Origin: JAVBMU01 sp031551755
GTDB taxonomy: Bacteria; Actinomycetota; Actinomycetes; Actinomycetales; Cellulomonadaceae
Direction of reading: 5' to 3'
Assembly (NCBI GenBank): GCA_031551755.1
Contig: JAVBNE010000016.1
Span: forward strand, 1-64,000
Length of the DNA: 64,000 bases
Shown: positions 8,875-17,382 of the stretch, one piece after another
Layout: the number at the start of each line of letters is the position of its first letter
Numbering within the stretch: position 1 is the first letter of the stretch
Notes under the pieces: generated by a model
Seen by the model: the letters and a program-made list of their open reading frames with translations, nothing else
What the model was told of the DNA's origin: nothing
Database searches by the model: none
Made by a program: the position numbers and the translations under genes

Positions 8875-9840
8875 TCACCCCGGGCCGCGCGCGTCGGCCC
8901 CGCAAGAGCGGAGGCGATAGCACCGGCAGGTCACGTCGCCGGGACAACGCTCGCGACGGCGACGAGCGGCCACCACCAACAGCGTTCCCACGAGCAGCAG
9001 CCCCACGGCAACCGCGAGCACGGCGAGCACGGTCGTCCCTGTCCAGGCCAGGCGTCCGCCGGGCTCCTGCGCGAGGACTCCAGGAGCGGTCTCGCCCTGC
9101 ATACGAGCAAGGACATCGAAGCGCAGCAGATCGGATGAGGCACCGAGGTTGCGGTGCAGCGTCTCGGAAGCGCTCATGTCGACGGCGATCGTGATCGGGA
9201 CCGTCTCCCCCTTCGCAACCCGTGTCTGTGCGATCACCGGTTGCCGACTCTGCTCACCGAGGAGCAGATCGAACCGTTCGGAACCGGTAGCGCCGCCGAC
9301 GTTCCACGACAGAGTCACCCCGCGCGCCAGATCGGGGTTCCGGACTTCTTCCGGCTGCTCCTCTCCGACGACGAGGCTGAGCGTCAGCACCGCGGCGGAC
9401 GGACCGTCATTGGCCACGCGCAGCGTCCGTTGGATGTGGTCGCCGGGCGCGGCGATGCGATCGCCGACGAAGGAGGCTTGCGCTGTCGTGTACGAGCTGC
9501 CGTTCCAGGCCAGGTGCGTGGTGGGTCCGTCCCAGGTGGCCCTGATGGCACCGTCCAAGGTGGTACCGCCACCGGCGCCATTCGCTGCCCCCTGCGGCGC
9601 ACCGAAGACTGACGTGCTGCCGGCTGGCACCGCGGTGAGCGGAGAGGAGCTTTGCGCCTGGACACCAGTGAGTGGCACACCGGCCCAGGCACACGCCAGC
9701 GCACCGATGAGCAACAGGACCAGGCACAGGCCGGTCGCGAGGACCCGCCCTGACCTGGTCAGCCCATGACCACGGCTGGAGTGGATGACGATCTCGGCAC
9801 CATCCGGCGAGGGCTGTACGACAAGCCGGCTGGACATCAT
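8875..9840 (-). CDS. Secreted protein with LAXTG-type sorting signal
   Basis: A 321-residue surface protein. A cytoplasmic leader of about 32 residues is followed by a hydrophobic segment (about 33-55) ending near VQA-Q, and then a beta-rich extracellular region. The C-terminus has LAWTG at 264-268, a hydrophobic helix (271-291) and RRRRER, the layout of a cell-wall sorting signal; LAXTG is the form used by actinobacterial class E sortases. Unusually, 24 further residues with four Cys follow the positive charges. It overlaps the sipW stop by four bases (ATGA, with GGAGG upstream), so it is coupled to the signal peptidase. No sortase gene is in the window. It may anchor or cap the SipW-dependent fibre. 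Confidence 0.75.
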   Translation of the reverse strand: MMSSRLVVQPSPDGAEIVIHSSRGHGLTRSGRVLATGLCLVLLLIGALACAWAGVPLTGVQAQSSSPLTAVPAGSTSVFGAPQGAANGAGGGTTLDGAIRATWDGPTTHLAWNGSSYTTAQASFVGDRIAAPGDHIQRTLRVANDGPSAAVLTLSLVVGEEQPEEVRNPDLARGVTLSWNVGGATGSERFDLLLGEQSRQPVIAQTRVAKGETVPITIAVDMSASETLHRNLGASSDLLRFDVLARMQGETAPGVLAQEPGGRLAWTGTTVLAVLAVAVGLLLVGTLLVVAARRRRERCPGDVTCRCYRLRSCGADARGPG

Positions 9841-10601
9841 TCCTCCCTGGGGGCGGGGAATTCCGCGGCCGGGACCGGGACGGCGTCTGCGGTGGCTCCG
9901 GGCCTGACCGCGAGCGCCAGCTCGGCTTCGCGACAGGCGATCTCACGCTCACGCAGGTCAAGTTCCCGGCTCCGGAGTTCGTGATCGGCATGGGCCTGGG
10001 TCGCAGCGCCGTCGGCTGCGCCACGGCCGGGAATCGTCACAACCCGAGTCTTGGGGCGGGCGAAGCACGTGGACCACAGGCCGTAGACGATCAGTGCCCC
10101 GGCCGCGACCATGATGAGCGTTTGCGGGTGATCGCCCATCCATTGTTTGACGTAGCCGAGTTTGGGGACGCCGTACATGAACTTGCCGCGCACTTGGGCC
10201 GGGGAAATTGGTTCGTCGGTCGACGAGTTGTTGTCCCCTTGGGTGACCAGGCGACAGGAGGTGCCGTCGTCGAAGTCGCCGATGGTCTTGGCCACGACGC
10301 GGTGTGAGATCAACACCGGGTCGCTCGGCTTCGGGAAGTAGGTGACGATATCGCCGACGGAGAAGGCCGTGCAGACATCCGCCTGTTTGACGCCTTCGAC
10401 CACGACGACATCGCCGGGTTTGAACGTGGGTTCCATCGATCCGGTCAGGACGGTGAGAGCGGCGCCACCGGACAGTTTCGGGATGATCACCAGCACCAGC
10501 AGCGCGCCCAGCACAACGGTCGTGATCGCGGCCGAGATCGCGGCACCGACGATCTGCCACGGTGAGTTCACGCGGACTTTGATCCGGGTGTCATCTCTCA
10601 T
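9837..10601 (-). CDS. SipW-like signal peptidase I
   Basis: A 254-residue membrane signal peptidase of the SipW (archaeal/ER) class. An N-terminal membrane helix (about 17-40) precedes the nucleophile Ser55 in TGSMEPTF and the general base His100 in ISHRVV. His instead of Lys distinguishes SipW from ordinary type I peptidases. TQGDNNSSTDEPI supplies the conserved Asp residues. A second membrane helix near residue 165 is followed by a cytoplasmic Arg/Glu-rich tail of about 60 residues, likely coiled coil. The ATG at 10601 was chosen because AAAGGA precedes it and the protein begins as in relatives. It should process the three neighbouring ALWS-type signal peptides. Confidence 0.88.
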   Translation of the reverse strand: MRDDTRIKVRVNSPWQIVGAAISAAITTVVLGALLVLVIIPKLSGGAALTVLTGSMEPTFKPGDVVVVEGVKQADVCTAFSVGDIVTYFPKPSDPVLISHRVVAKTIGDFDDGTSCRLVTQGDNNSSTDEPISPAQVRGKFMYGVPKLGYVKQWMGDHPQTLIMVAAGALIVYGLWSTCFARPKTRVVTIPGRGAADGAATQAHADHELRSRELDLREREIACREAELALAVRPGATADAVPVPAAEFPAPREE

Positions 10602-10680
10602 GGCGTGTGCATGTCCTTTCGAGGGTGCTGATGCGGACATTTCCCGACTGAACACGTCAGTCCGCAGAACGTGGGCCTGC

Positions 10681-10712
10681 CCGGTGGCCCCGACGCCGGT
10701 CGGGGCCACCGG
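10681..10712 (-). promoter_or_regulatory. Perfect 14-bp stem-loop after the fibre-subunit gene
   Basis: The 14 bases CCGGTGGCCCCGAC and their exact reverse complement are separated by a four-base loop. The stem begins seven bases beyond the stop codon of the TasA-like gene and about 80 bases before the sipW start. No T-run follows on the minus strand, so it is not a standard intrinsic terminator. It could stabilise the 3' end of the subunit message or cause partial termination, lowering sipW expression relative to the subunit. Confidence 0.65.
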
Positions 10713-10719
10713 TGGGACA

Positions 10720-11463
10720 TCAGCTGAACTGCGCGCCGGTGGTGCGGACCTGCTCCAACGTGAGCGTCAGGCCACTCAGCGTGTCGGCGACCTCGACCTG
10801 GTCACGGTCGTCGGTGGCGCCGTCGAACGTGCCGTAGACGACGACGGTGAAGTCGTCGGTGGTCTCACCGGCGGTCATGGCGAAGACCGTCGTGCCGTTG
10901 GCGTCTTCGAGACCCGCCGCCTGACCGTCGCCGGCAGCCGACAGGTAGAGCAGCGGGGCCTTGGCTGCCGTCGGCAGCGCGCTCTCGGACACGAGCAGGG
11001 CGCCGTCGTGGTAGATCTCGTAGGTGTACGCCATGCCGGTGTTCGTCAGGGTGTTGCCGTCCAGGCCCTCGAGCGACAGCTGGGCAACGAGGTTGTCGCC
11101 CTCGAGCGTGACGTCGGCCGAGAAGTCGGCCGCGACCTTGTCGCCCGGCACGATCCGCCAGGTGGCGTCATCGACGAGGTGACCGGGCTGTGAACCGTCA
11201 GTACCCGGCAGCTCGACGGTGCCGTCCAGTCGGTCGGCCGACACGTCGTAGAACGCGGTGTCGGCCGTCTTGACAATGTTCAGGTTGCCGGCCGTGATCG
11301 TGCCTCCGGCGAAGGAGTCCTGAGCGGACCACAACGCAAAGGTTGAGCCGCCCACGAGGATGGCGGCCGCGCCACCGGCGATCCACAAGAAACCCTTGCG
11401 GCGCTTGCGGTCCTCGGTGACAACGACGACTGTCGAGTCGCTGGGTGCGGGGATCGTGGTCAT
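10720..11463 (-). CDS. SipW-type signal peptide protein, probable fibre subunit
   Basis: A 247-residue secreted protein. Basic residues (RKRRK) precede a hydrophobic core and the motif FALWSAQDSFAGGTITAGNLNI, the alternate signal region recognised by SipW peptidases. The mature part is beta-rich and Asp/Thr-rich, with one membrane helix only (the signal). It resembles TasA/camelysin-type matrix proteins in layout rather than in clear sequence identity. GGAAGG lies six bases before the ATG. It sits directly upstream of sipW, separated by a strong stem-loop, the position expected of the major subunit. It has no cell-wall anchor. Confidence 0.75.
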   Translation of the reverse strand: MTTIPAPSDSTVVVVTEDRKRRKGFLWIAGGAAAILVGGSTFALWSAQDSFAGGTITAGNLNIVKTADTAFYDVSADRLDGTVELPGTDGSQPGHLVDDATWRIVPGDKVAADFSADVTLEGDNLVAQLSLEGLDGNTLTNTGMAYTYEIYHDGALLVSESALPTAAKAPLLYLSAAGDGQAAGLEDANGTTVFAMTAGETTDDFTVVVYGTFDGATDDRDQVEVADTLSGLTLTLEQVRTTGAQFS

Positions 11464-11524
11464 GATGTTCCTTCCGATTCAGTTCAGCCCTGCTGGGCTT
11501 GCTCTTGGGTAGTGATGTTCGGGA

Positions 11525-12349
11525 CTAGTCGGTGATGTTTGTGACGTGTGGGGTAATGGAGATCGGGACGGATGGCTCCAAGAGGGGGTCGGGATAGAGC
11601 ACTGCGTCGAAGTTGTCCTGAGCACGGGCGAGGGTTCCGTCCTCACCTGTTCCTTCGGCGAACGCAGTGTTGGTGTGTATGCCGAACGGGTCGAGCGATA
11701 CGGGATAGGAGATGAGTGCGCCGAACTCGTCGTAGGCAGACGAAATAGAGCCGTCTTCGCCGGTGGCGGTCGCCGTGACGGAGTTCAGGTGGTAGCCGTC
11801 CGGGTCGTAATTCCAGACGATGGATACACACCATTCTTCGGTAATCTGTGCACCGGCGGTGTTCGCCCCCGCCTCCTGCAAGACTTGGTCCGTCAAAGCG
11901 GGCTGGTTCTTCGGCACCGCCGAGCAGTCACCGTTGGCGGCTGGGAAGACCCGCATCGTCGAACCCGCGAGCAGGGTTCCTTTCCCGGCACCCGAGTACG
12001 AGATGTCGTATTCCATCCCCGCGATCCCTTGGGCATAGCCGGACACGCGGAACCGCCACGTGGCGGGTCCGTCGAGGACCTTGGCGATCTCTGGGCCGGG
12101 GAGCGTCACCGTGACGGGTGTGCCGTTGGCGAGCCGCTCCCCCGTTCCGGTGGAGAACTGCTTTGCATCGGACCCGGCTGGGTGAGGCTCAGCAGCGAAC
12201 TGGACGGTGCCGGTTTGGAACGCCGGAACGGTGACCGTCGAGGTGTCGGACCACAGGCCGAAGGCCGCGTGGCCCACCCCGAGCACCGCGAAGGTCGCGA
12301 CACCCGTGATCGCGAAGGTACGCACCGTCGAGGCCAGTGTTCGGCTCAT
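11525..12349 (-). CDS. SipW-type signal peptide protein
   Basis: A 274-residue secreted protein. The N-terminus MSRTLASTVRTF plus a hydrophobic core leads to AAFGLWSDTSTVTVPAFQTG, the SipW-type cleavage region. The rest is predicted beta-sandwich with several Cys and no anchor. The ATG at 12349 overlaps the stop of the upstream gene by four bases (ATGA), which fixes the start and shows translational coupling; a longer reading frame to 12421 is not supported. It is 61 bp upstream of the probable fibre-subunit gene. It may be a minor subunit or assembly factor of the same fibre. Confidence 0.7.
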   Translation of the reverse strand: MSRTLASTVRTFAITGVATFAVLGVGHAAFGLWSDTSTVTVPAFQTGTVQFAAEPHPAGSDAKQFSTGTGERLANGTPVTVTLPGPEIAKVLDGPATWRFRVSGYAQGIAGMEYDISYSGAGKGTLLAGSTMRVFPAANGDCSAVPKNQPALTDQVLQEAGANTAGAQITEEWCVSIVWNYDPDGYHLNSVTATATGEDGSISSAYDEFGALISYPVSLDPFGIHTNTAFAEGTGEDGTLARAQDNFDAVLYPDPLLEPSVPISITPHVTNITD

Positions 12350-13005
12350 CCGCCAGCCCCGCTGAACCCGGTGCCCCCGCGGACCTGCTTCAAAGCCACC
12401 GTGATATTGCCGGCCGCCCACTGACCGGGGTTCGACCCGGCCGGTTGGTCGGTCCAGGTGTAGTCGCCGAGGACACGCACGGTGATTACGACGTGCCAGT
12501 TCGCGCTCGCGCCGTCGTCATCGCCGACCAGGCCTGGCACCGACAGCGCATCGCCGAACTGGGCTTCGCCGTTGGCCGGGGCCACCTGATTGCCTGTGGC
12601 ATCCTCGATGTGGAAAGTCGCCGAGACGTCATCTGAGGCATCTTGGTCGGCGTAGTCCACCGCCAGGACACCCACCAGGTTGTCGCCCTTCAGGTAGGTG
12701 GTCACAGGCTCGGTGATCTCGATGACGTCGCCCGGCATCGAGTAGAACTCCGTCGGAGTCGTTGTCAGCGTGCCCCCTGCGGGGTTCTCGACACCCGTGG
12801 TGATCTGCTGCCAAGTCGGAACCCCGGCGGTCAACCGCAGGTCACCGGCGATGACCGCACCACCGGTGATCGGCGCACCGTCCGACCACAACGCGTAGGC
12901 GGCCCCGGCGGCCAGCGCGATTCCACCGAATGTCGCGCCGACCGTCAGGAGCACGCGGCGCCCATGACTGCGAACGGCTTCGCTCGCCGTTTCCCGCTTC
13001 GTCAT
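12346..13005 (-). CDS. SipW-type signal peptide protein
   Basis: A 219-residue secreted protein with a charged N-terminus, a hydrophobic stretch and AAYALWSDGAPITGG followed by AVIAGDLRL, the clearest SipW recognition region of the three. The remainder is a beta-rich domain with Thr/Asp-rich turns and no anchor. Its ATG at 13005 overlaps the beta-helix gene stop by four bases, and its own stop overlaps the next start the same way, so three genes form a tightly coupled block. Longer upstream frames are not supported. The function within the fibre is unknown. Confidence 0.7.
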   Translation of the reverse strand: MTKRETASEAVRSHGRRVLLTVGATFGGIALAAGAAYALWSDGAPITGGAVIAGDLRLTAGVPTWQQITTGVENPAGGTLTTTPTEFYSMPGDVIEITEPVTTYLKGDNLVGVLAVDYADQDASDDVSATFHIEDATGNQVAPANGEAQFGDALSVPGLVGDDDGASANWHVVITVRVLGDYTWTDQPAGSNPGQWAAGNITVALKQVRGGTGFSGAGG

Positions 13006-15944
13006 GGCGTTCCCGAGCCCTCGGGCAACGGCGCGTTGGCCGCCACCGCGAACGGGCCTTGGTAGGCCAGCAAGGTCGACGCCCCCGACACCAGCGACGG
13101 GATGGTTCCGATGTCGCCGAGTACGTCGTCGGTCACCTTGATGTCGGTCAGCGTGGTGGCCCAGTCGTCGGCCGAGGTGTTGGTGACCTTGAAGACGAAC
13201 CACACCGGCGTGCGGTCGGTCAGACGGCTACCACTCGCTACGGCGGTGCCGGTGTTCTGGATCGACTCCGGCGAGGAGTCGTCCGTCACGTCGATGTACG
13301 CCAGCTTCTTGATCTGCAACGCAGGGTCGGTCGCGAACAGGTGCGGGCTGACCGAGGGCACGACCAGACCGTCATAGTTCGGGTCGTCCGATGCGACGGT
13401 ATGCGAGATGACGGTGATGGTGTCGGCCGCCACATCCCCCTTCGGCGCCGTGACGTTCACCGAAACAGAGGTCCCGCCGGCGGCAATCGTCGGGTTGAGG
13501 GTCTCCGGGGTGACCTGGTACGTTTGCGCCGCGCCGTCCAGTGTTGACGTGAACTTCAGGTCAGCGGCGGGTACCGGGGCTGCGGAATCCACCGAAAGCG
13601 AGTACGACTTTCCGTGCGGTTCGCCGGTGACCAGAGCAAATTTGGCCGGTGTGACACGCAGCGGATTGACATATGTCAGCTTGTTGTCAGTCGCCGTCGT
13701 CGACCCGAAGGTCGCCGCCTCGGTCGATGCGAACCCACCGGTGGACTTGACCGCACCTGCCGCGACGTTCACGGTGATCACGCCGGAATCGGCTGCATGC
13801 ACCGTGACATCCCATGTCTTGTCGTCGATCTTGACGACCTTCACGACCTGAGCACCAGACGCCGTCGACCCGGTGAGGCCGAAGATTCCTGCGGTCACTG
13901 TCGCTTCATCCAGCGCAAGCGAGGACGTGAGCCTGAACACTCGGTCACGCGCCATCGATGACTCCAGCTGATCGGTCCGCTGGGCGATGGTCACAACCGG
14001 TGCGCACGTGCCACCGATCGTGGCAACACGGCTGTACTGCGAGGAGGCGGGTGTGCCGCCACCGGTCGCGTTGGGGTCGATCGTCTGTACTCGCAGGCCC
14101 CCGGAGACGACGCCGGTCGCCGGGTTCACCGGGCCGACACCACCGTTGGTTGCCAAGGCGGGATCACTGGCGCTCGTCGGCAGGGGGATCTGAAGAGTCG
14201 TGCGGACGTTCGCCGACACCGCGTATCGACCGAGGTAGACCTCAGCGGTCCGGTCCGCTGTCCAATACACATCCAGCTGCGCCGACAGCGGGGTGACGGC
14301 AGGGTAGCGAGCTGAGGCATACGCGTTGGCATCCGCATCAGTCGGTGGAGCAACTTGCAGCGGGACCGTGCACCCCACCGCGTTCACCGGCGCCGCCTGG
14401 GCGTTGGACTTGTTACGGGCCGTGGGGAACCAGGTGTTCATCTTGCCGTTCGACGCCCGGCTCCAGTTGCTCAGCATCGTGGCGTCATAGGCCCCGTTCC
14501 CGCCGTACTCCTCGAGCACGGTATTGGTTTGCGTGTTGGATCGTGGCCCGAATGTGTTCCGGGCCACCTCGACCACCCCTGTGCTCCACAAACGAATGGA
14601 CGAGTGCGAATTAGAGGTGGAGAAACCATCGAAGTAGTTGTCCGTTATCGACAGGTGCGTGTCGAACATGTTCGTCGCTGAATCGCTCGTCGAAGTTCCT
14701 TGATAGTAGACGGCCTGGGTGCTCAGCGTGCCGGTGGCAACGAAGCTGTTCCTTGCGACAAGTCCGCTGGTGAAGTTCCGGGCCGCAGGCAGCAAGACTG
14801 CCGCGGCACCGATCTCCAGATCCCCGTTACCGTCCATATTCTTGAATACATTGCCGGTGATCTTGAACGTGCCCACGACCGCGGTGTACAGATCGATCAC
14901 GGGATCGCCGTAGCGGTAATACGGTGCATCGAAGGTGTTACCGTCCGCCAGGAGCATGGTGATTGTCGCCCCACGCAGGTCCAGAGCACGAGCGTTGTAG
15001 CTGTATGCGCGGTTGATATTGGTCATCGTGTTGTTGGTGAACGTCAGCTCAGTCAGATACTGCCCATATGCGTCCACCGCTGTCGAGGTGCAGCCTACAG
15101 CCGTACTCGAGTCGCAGTATCCGGAGGATCCTCCGATGTAGGTGACGTTGTTGATCGTCAAACCCTTGACCGGATAGGCCGACGACGTGCCGTCCACTAC
15201 TCCCCAGTTCCAATCCCGGTCATTTGAGGCGTACCCCTTGATGGTCGAATGGGAGACAGTCACGTTCTGCGCACCGCCCCGCACGAGGATGAACCGTTCC
15301 GGATAGTAGTTCACCGTCGATATGGACATATCCGTCAAAAGGATGTTGCTGGCCTGCGGTCCGACATAGAAAGACGTCTCGCCGAAGTAGACGTCGTCCA
15401 TTCCCCGCAACGTGATGTCCGGCCCGTTGAGGTAGAACACCGCTACATTGGGATCGTTCGAGCTCGGCGCCTCATGAATGGTGATTTTGTGGCCTAAGTC
15501 GATCACGACCGGGGACGTGACCTCGAATACCGCACCGGTATCGCCCCCGACGCTGCCGGCCGCGGCACCCTGCGCAGTGTAGAGATATGTGGTCCGCATC
15601 CACGTCGAGTTCGAGGTCGAGAGATTGATGTTCCCGCCGGCGAGGCTCGTGTCGACGCCGATCTCGATGTCCCCGGCGGCCCCGTTCATGGCGTTGGACT
15701 CCTGAATCGCCGCACGCAAGGTGCACTTCCCAGAAGTCGACTGGCAGACGCCATCGGTGAGCGAACCGGTGGCCGCCTCGAGTCCCAGCGAGTTGATGAG
15801 TAGTTTGGTGACCGCGGAGGCCGAGGTGGCCATCACTACGCCCAGTGCGGATGCGCCGAGAAGTGCCAGAACAGTCAATGCCGCCACCGTCCGGCGCCTG
15901 AGGCGACCCGGCGCGGGCTTCATCTTCTCGTCTGCCACCGACAT
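13002..15944 (-). CDS. Large secreted beta-helix protein with CSLREAI-like motif
   Basis: A 980-residue exported protein. A classical signal peptide (RLRRRTVAALTVLALL, cleavage near SASA-V at residue 44) is followed by CTLRAAIQESNA (about 74-85), matching the CSLREAI-type start of many surface beta-helix proteins. Residues of about 150-500 show short Val/Ile/Asn-rich repeats typical of a right-handed parallel beta-helix. From about 520 on there are Ig-like segments. There is no C-terminal membrane helix or LPXTG-like signal, so attachment is unexplained. GGGGGAG precedes the ATG. It is the first gene of the SipW locus and unlike its partners has an ordinary signal peptide. It may be an adhesin at the fibre tip or a matrix protein. 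Confidence 0.75.
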   Translation of the reverse strand: MSVADEKMKPAPGRLRRRTVAALTVLALLGASALGVVMATSASAVTKLLINSLGLEAATGSLTDGVCQSTSGKCTLRAAIQESNAMNGAAGDIEIGVDTSLAGGNINLSTSNSTWMRTTYLYTAQGAAAGSVGGDTGAVFEVTSPVVIDLGHKITIHEAPSSNDPNVAVFYLNGPDITLRGMDDVYFGETSFYVGPQASNILLTDMSISTVNYYPERFILVRGGAQNVTVSHSTIKGYASNDRDWNWGVVDGTSSAYPVKGLTINNVTYIGGSSGYCDSSTAVGCTSTAVDAYGQYLTELTFTNNTMTNINRAYSYNARALDLRGATITMLLADGNTFDAPYYRYGDPVIDLYTAVVGTFKITGNVFKNMDGNGDLEIGAAAVLLPAARNFTSGLVARNSFVATGTLSTQAVYYQGTSTSDSATNMFDTHLSITDNYFDGFSTSNSHSSIRLWSTGVVEVARNTFGPRSNTQTNTVLEEYGGNGAYDATMLSNWSRASNGKMNTWFPTARNKSNAQAAPVNAVGCTVPLQVAPPTDADANAYASARYPAVTPLSAQLDVYWTADRTAEVYLGRYAVSANVRTTLQIPLPTSASDPALATNGGVGPVNPATGVVSGGLRVQTIDPNATGGGTPASSQYSRVATIGGTCAPVVTIAQRTDQLESSMARDRVFRLTSSLALDEATVTAGIFGLTGSTASGAQVVKVVKIDDKTWDVTVHAADSGVITVNVAAGAVKSTGGFASTEAATFGSTTATDNKLTYVNPLRVTPAKFALVTGEPHGKSYSLSVDSAAPVPAADLKFTSTLDGAAQTYQVTPETLNPTIAAGGTSVSVNVTAPKGDVAADTITVISHTVASDDPNYDGLVVPSVSPHLFATDPALQIKKLAYIDVTDDSSPESIQNTGTAVASGSRLTDRTPVWFVFKVTNTSADDWATTLTDIKVTDDVLGDIGTIPSLVSGASTLLAYQGPFAVAANAPLPEGSGTP

Positions 15945-16299
15945 GCGTAGCTCCCCCTTGTCTCGACTTGGCCGATTCGCGGTGTTCTGTGCGAATCACG
16001 GTAACGCTATTATTTTTCTAAAGAGTACGCCGGGCGCGACCCAGGTGAAAGGATGAAAAATTCTCAAGCGTGGGAGCGCTGACAACTGGGAATAGACTCG
16101 CCCGAGCCGGCGACCCGGGGCCATGTCGCTCGGTCAAGAAGGGACGCCGGCTCAGCGCACCAACGCCTCGCCAGGGTTTCCCCGGAAATGCGCCAGGTTT
16201 CTCCTGGAAGCCGGTAGTTCAGGACCAAAGACTCTCGGACGAGGCATCTGCGAATGGCAGGCCCCACCCACGCGGCAAGCGGACGCTTTGCGTCAGATA
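15945..16299. other. Intergenic region upstream of the surface-fibre locus
   Basis: No gene was recognised between zapE and the beta-helix gene. The only feature is an unusually AT-rich patch at 16008-16028. On the minus strand it runs into TAGCGT at 16004-16009, a possible -10 box giving a leader of about 50 bases for the fibre locus. No convincing -35 box was found. Confidence 0.4.
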
Positions 16300-17337
16300 T
16301 CAACCACGCGCCAGCGCGCGGCCCGTTTCGGCAAGCGCTCCGAGTCGCGAGAGCGCCCGGTAGAACTTCTTCCGGTATCCCCCGCGCAGCATCTCCTCGG
16401 GGAATAGCCCTTCCTCCCCGGTGCCACCCAACAGGACAGCGACGTCCCGGTCATAAAGCCGGTCCACCAGCACGACCAACCGCAGGGCGTCGTGCTGGTG
16501 GGTAAGGGGGTGAACACCCGTCCAGGCCGCTGCTCGCACACCGTCGAGCAACGCACCGTAGCGGCTGGGGTGGATATGGGAAAGCGCCGTGACAAGGCTG
16601 TCGAAGTCGTCCAGAGTCGCCGCGGCTCGACCGCGCACACACTCACGGATGACGGCGTCGGGAATCGGCTCGGAGGCCGTGACCAGAGCCCGATGCCGAT
16701 AATCCTCCCCGTCGATTCGTAGCACTTCGAAACGGGCGGCAAGTGCCTGGATCTCCCGAAGGAAGTCTTCTGCGGCGAACCGGCCTTCGCCGAGCGCTTC
16801 GGGCAGGGTGTTGGAGGTGGCCGCCAAGGCGACCCCGCGATCGGCGAGTTCGCGAAGCAGACGGGACATCAGGACGGTGTCACCTGGGTCATCCAGCTCG
16901 AACTCGTCGATACACACCAGCTTGCGGGTACAGAGCGCCTGCACCGTGGCCTGGAACCCCAGCGCCCCGACCAGGTGGGTGTATTCGACGAAGGTCCCGT
17001 AGACCGTGTGCGCCAGCCCGACCGCATGGGCTAGCGAGGCCAACAAGTGTGTCTTGCCCACACCGAATCCACCGTCAAGATAGACCGCGGGCGACGCCGC
17101 CTGTCGCCGGCTCCCGAACATCGAGCGCCGTCCTGCACCGGAGATTATCGTGGCGACCTCAGCCAGCCGGTCGAGAGCCTGGGCCTGGCTGGGATGGCTC
17201 ACATCGGGCTGGTAGGTGGCGAACCTCGTCGCTTCGAAATGCCGGGGCGGGACCAGGTCGGCAATCAGGCGCTCAGGCGGAACAATAGGCCGGACGTCGG
17301 CCAGTGCCGCGGGAAGGGTCATCTGCTCGGCTGCCAC
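16300..17337 (-). CDS. zapE: ZapE/AFG1-family AAA ATPase
   Basis: A 345-residue P-loop ATPase. YLDGGFGVGKTHLLASLAHA is the Walker A region, VCIDEFELDDPGD the Walker B region and AATSNTLPEAL a sensor-like segment. Proteins of this family include E. coli ZapE, which acts at the division septum, and mitochondrial AFG1. The GTG at 17337 lies eight bases after a TAGGCT box on the minus strand. It is divergent from the RibD-like gene with 45 bp between starts, the same arrangement as Rv2670c/Rv2671 in Mycobacterium tuberculosis. Confidence 0.88.
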   Translation of the reverse strand: MAAEQMTLPAALADVRPIVPPERLIADLVPPRHFEATRFATYQPDVSHPSQAQALDRLAEVATIISGAGRRSMFGSRRQAASPAVYLDGGFGVGKTHLLASLAHAVGLAHTVYGTFVEYTHLVGALGFQATVQALCTRKLVCIDEFELDDPGDTVLMSRLLRELADRGVALAATSNTLPEALGEGRFAAEDFLREIQALAARFEVLRIDGEDYRHRALVTASEPIPDAVIRECVRGRAAATLDDFDSLVTALSHIHPSRYGALLDGVRAAAWTGVHPLTHQHDALRLVVLVDRLYDRDVAVLLGGTGEEGLFPEEMLRGGYRKKFYRALSRLGALAETGRALARG

Positions 17338-17345
17338 AGCCGGTT

Positions 17346-17351
17346 AGCCTA
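17346..17351 (-). promoter_or_regulatory. -10 box for zapE
   Basis: On the minus strand TAGGCT lies eight bases before the GTG of zapE, with no ribosome binding site, suggesting a nearly leaderless transcript. It is 19 bp from the oppositely oriented box of the RibD-like gene. Confidence 0.4.
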
Positions 17352-17370
17352 CGCCGTACCCCGATGCGAC

Positions 17371-17376
17371 TAACGT
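17371..17376 (+). promoter_or_regulatory. Leaderless -10 box for the RibD-like gene
   Basis: TAACGT lies six bases before the ATG at 17383, with no ribosome binding site between them. Confidence 0.5.
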
Positions 17377-17382
17377 GACCAC

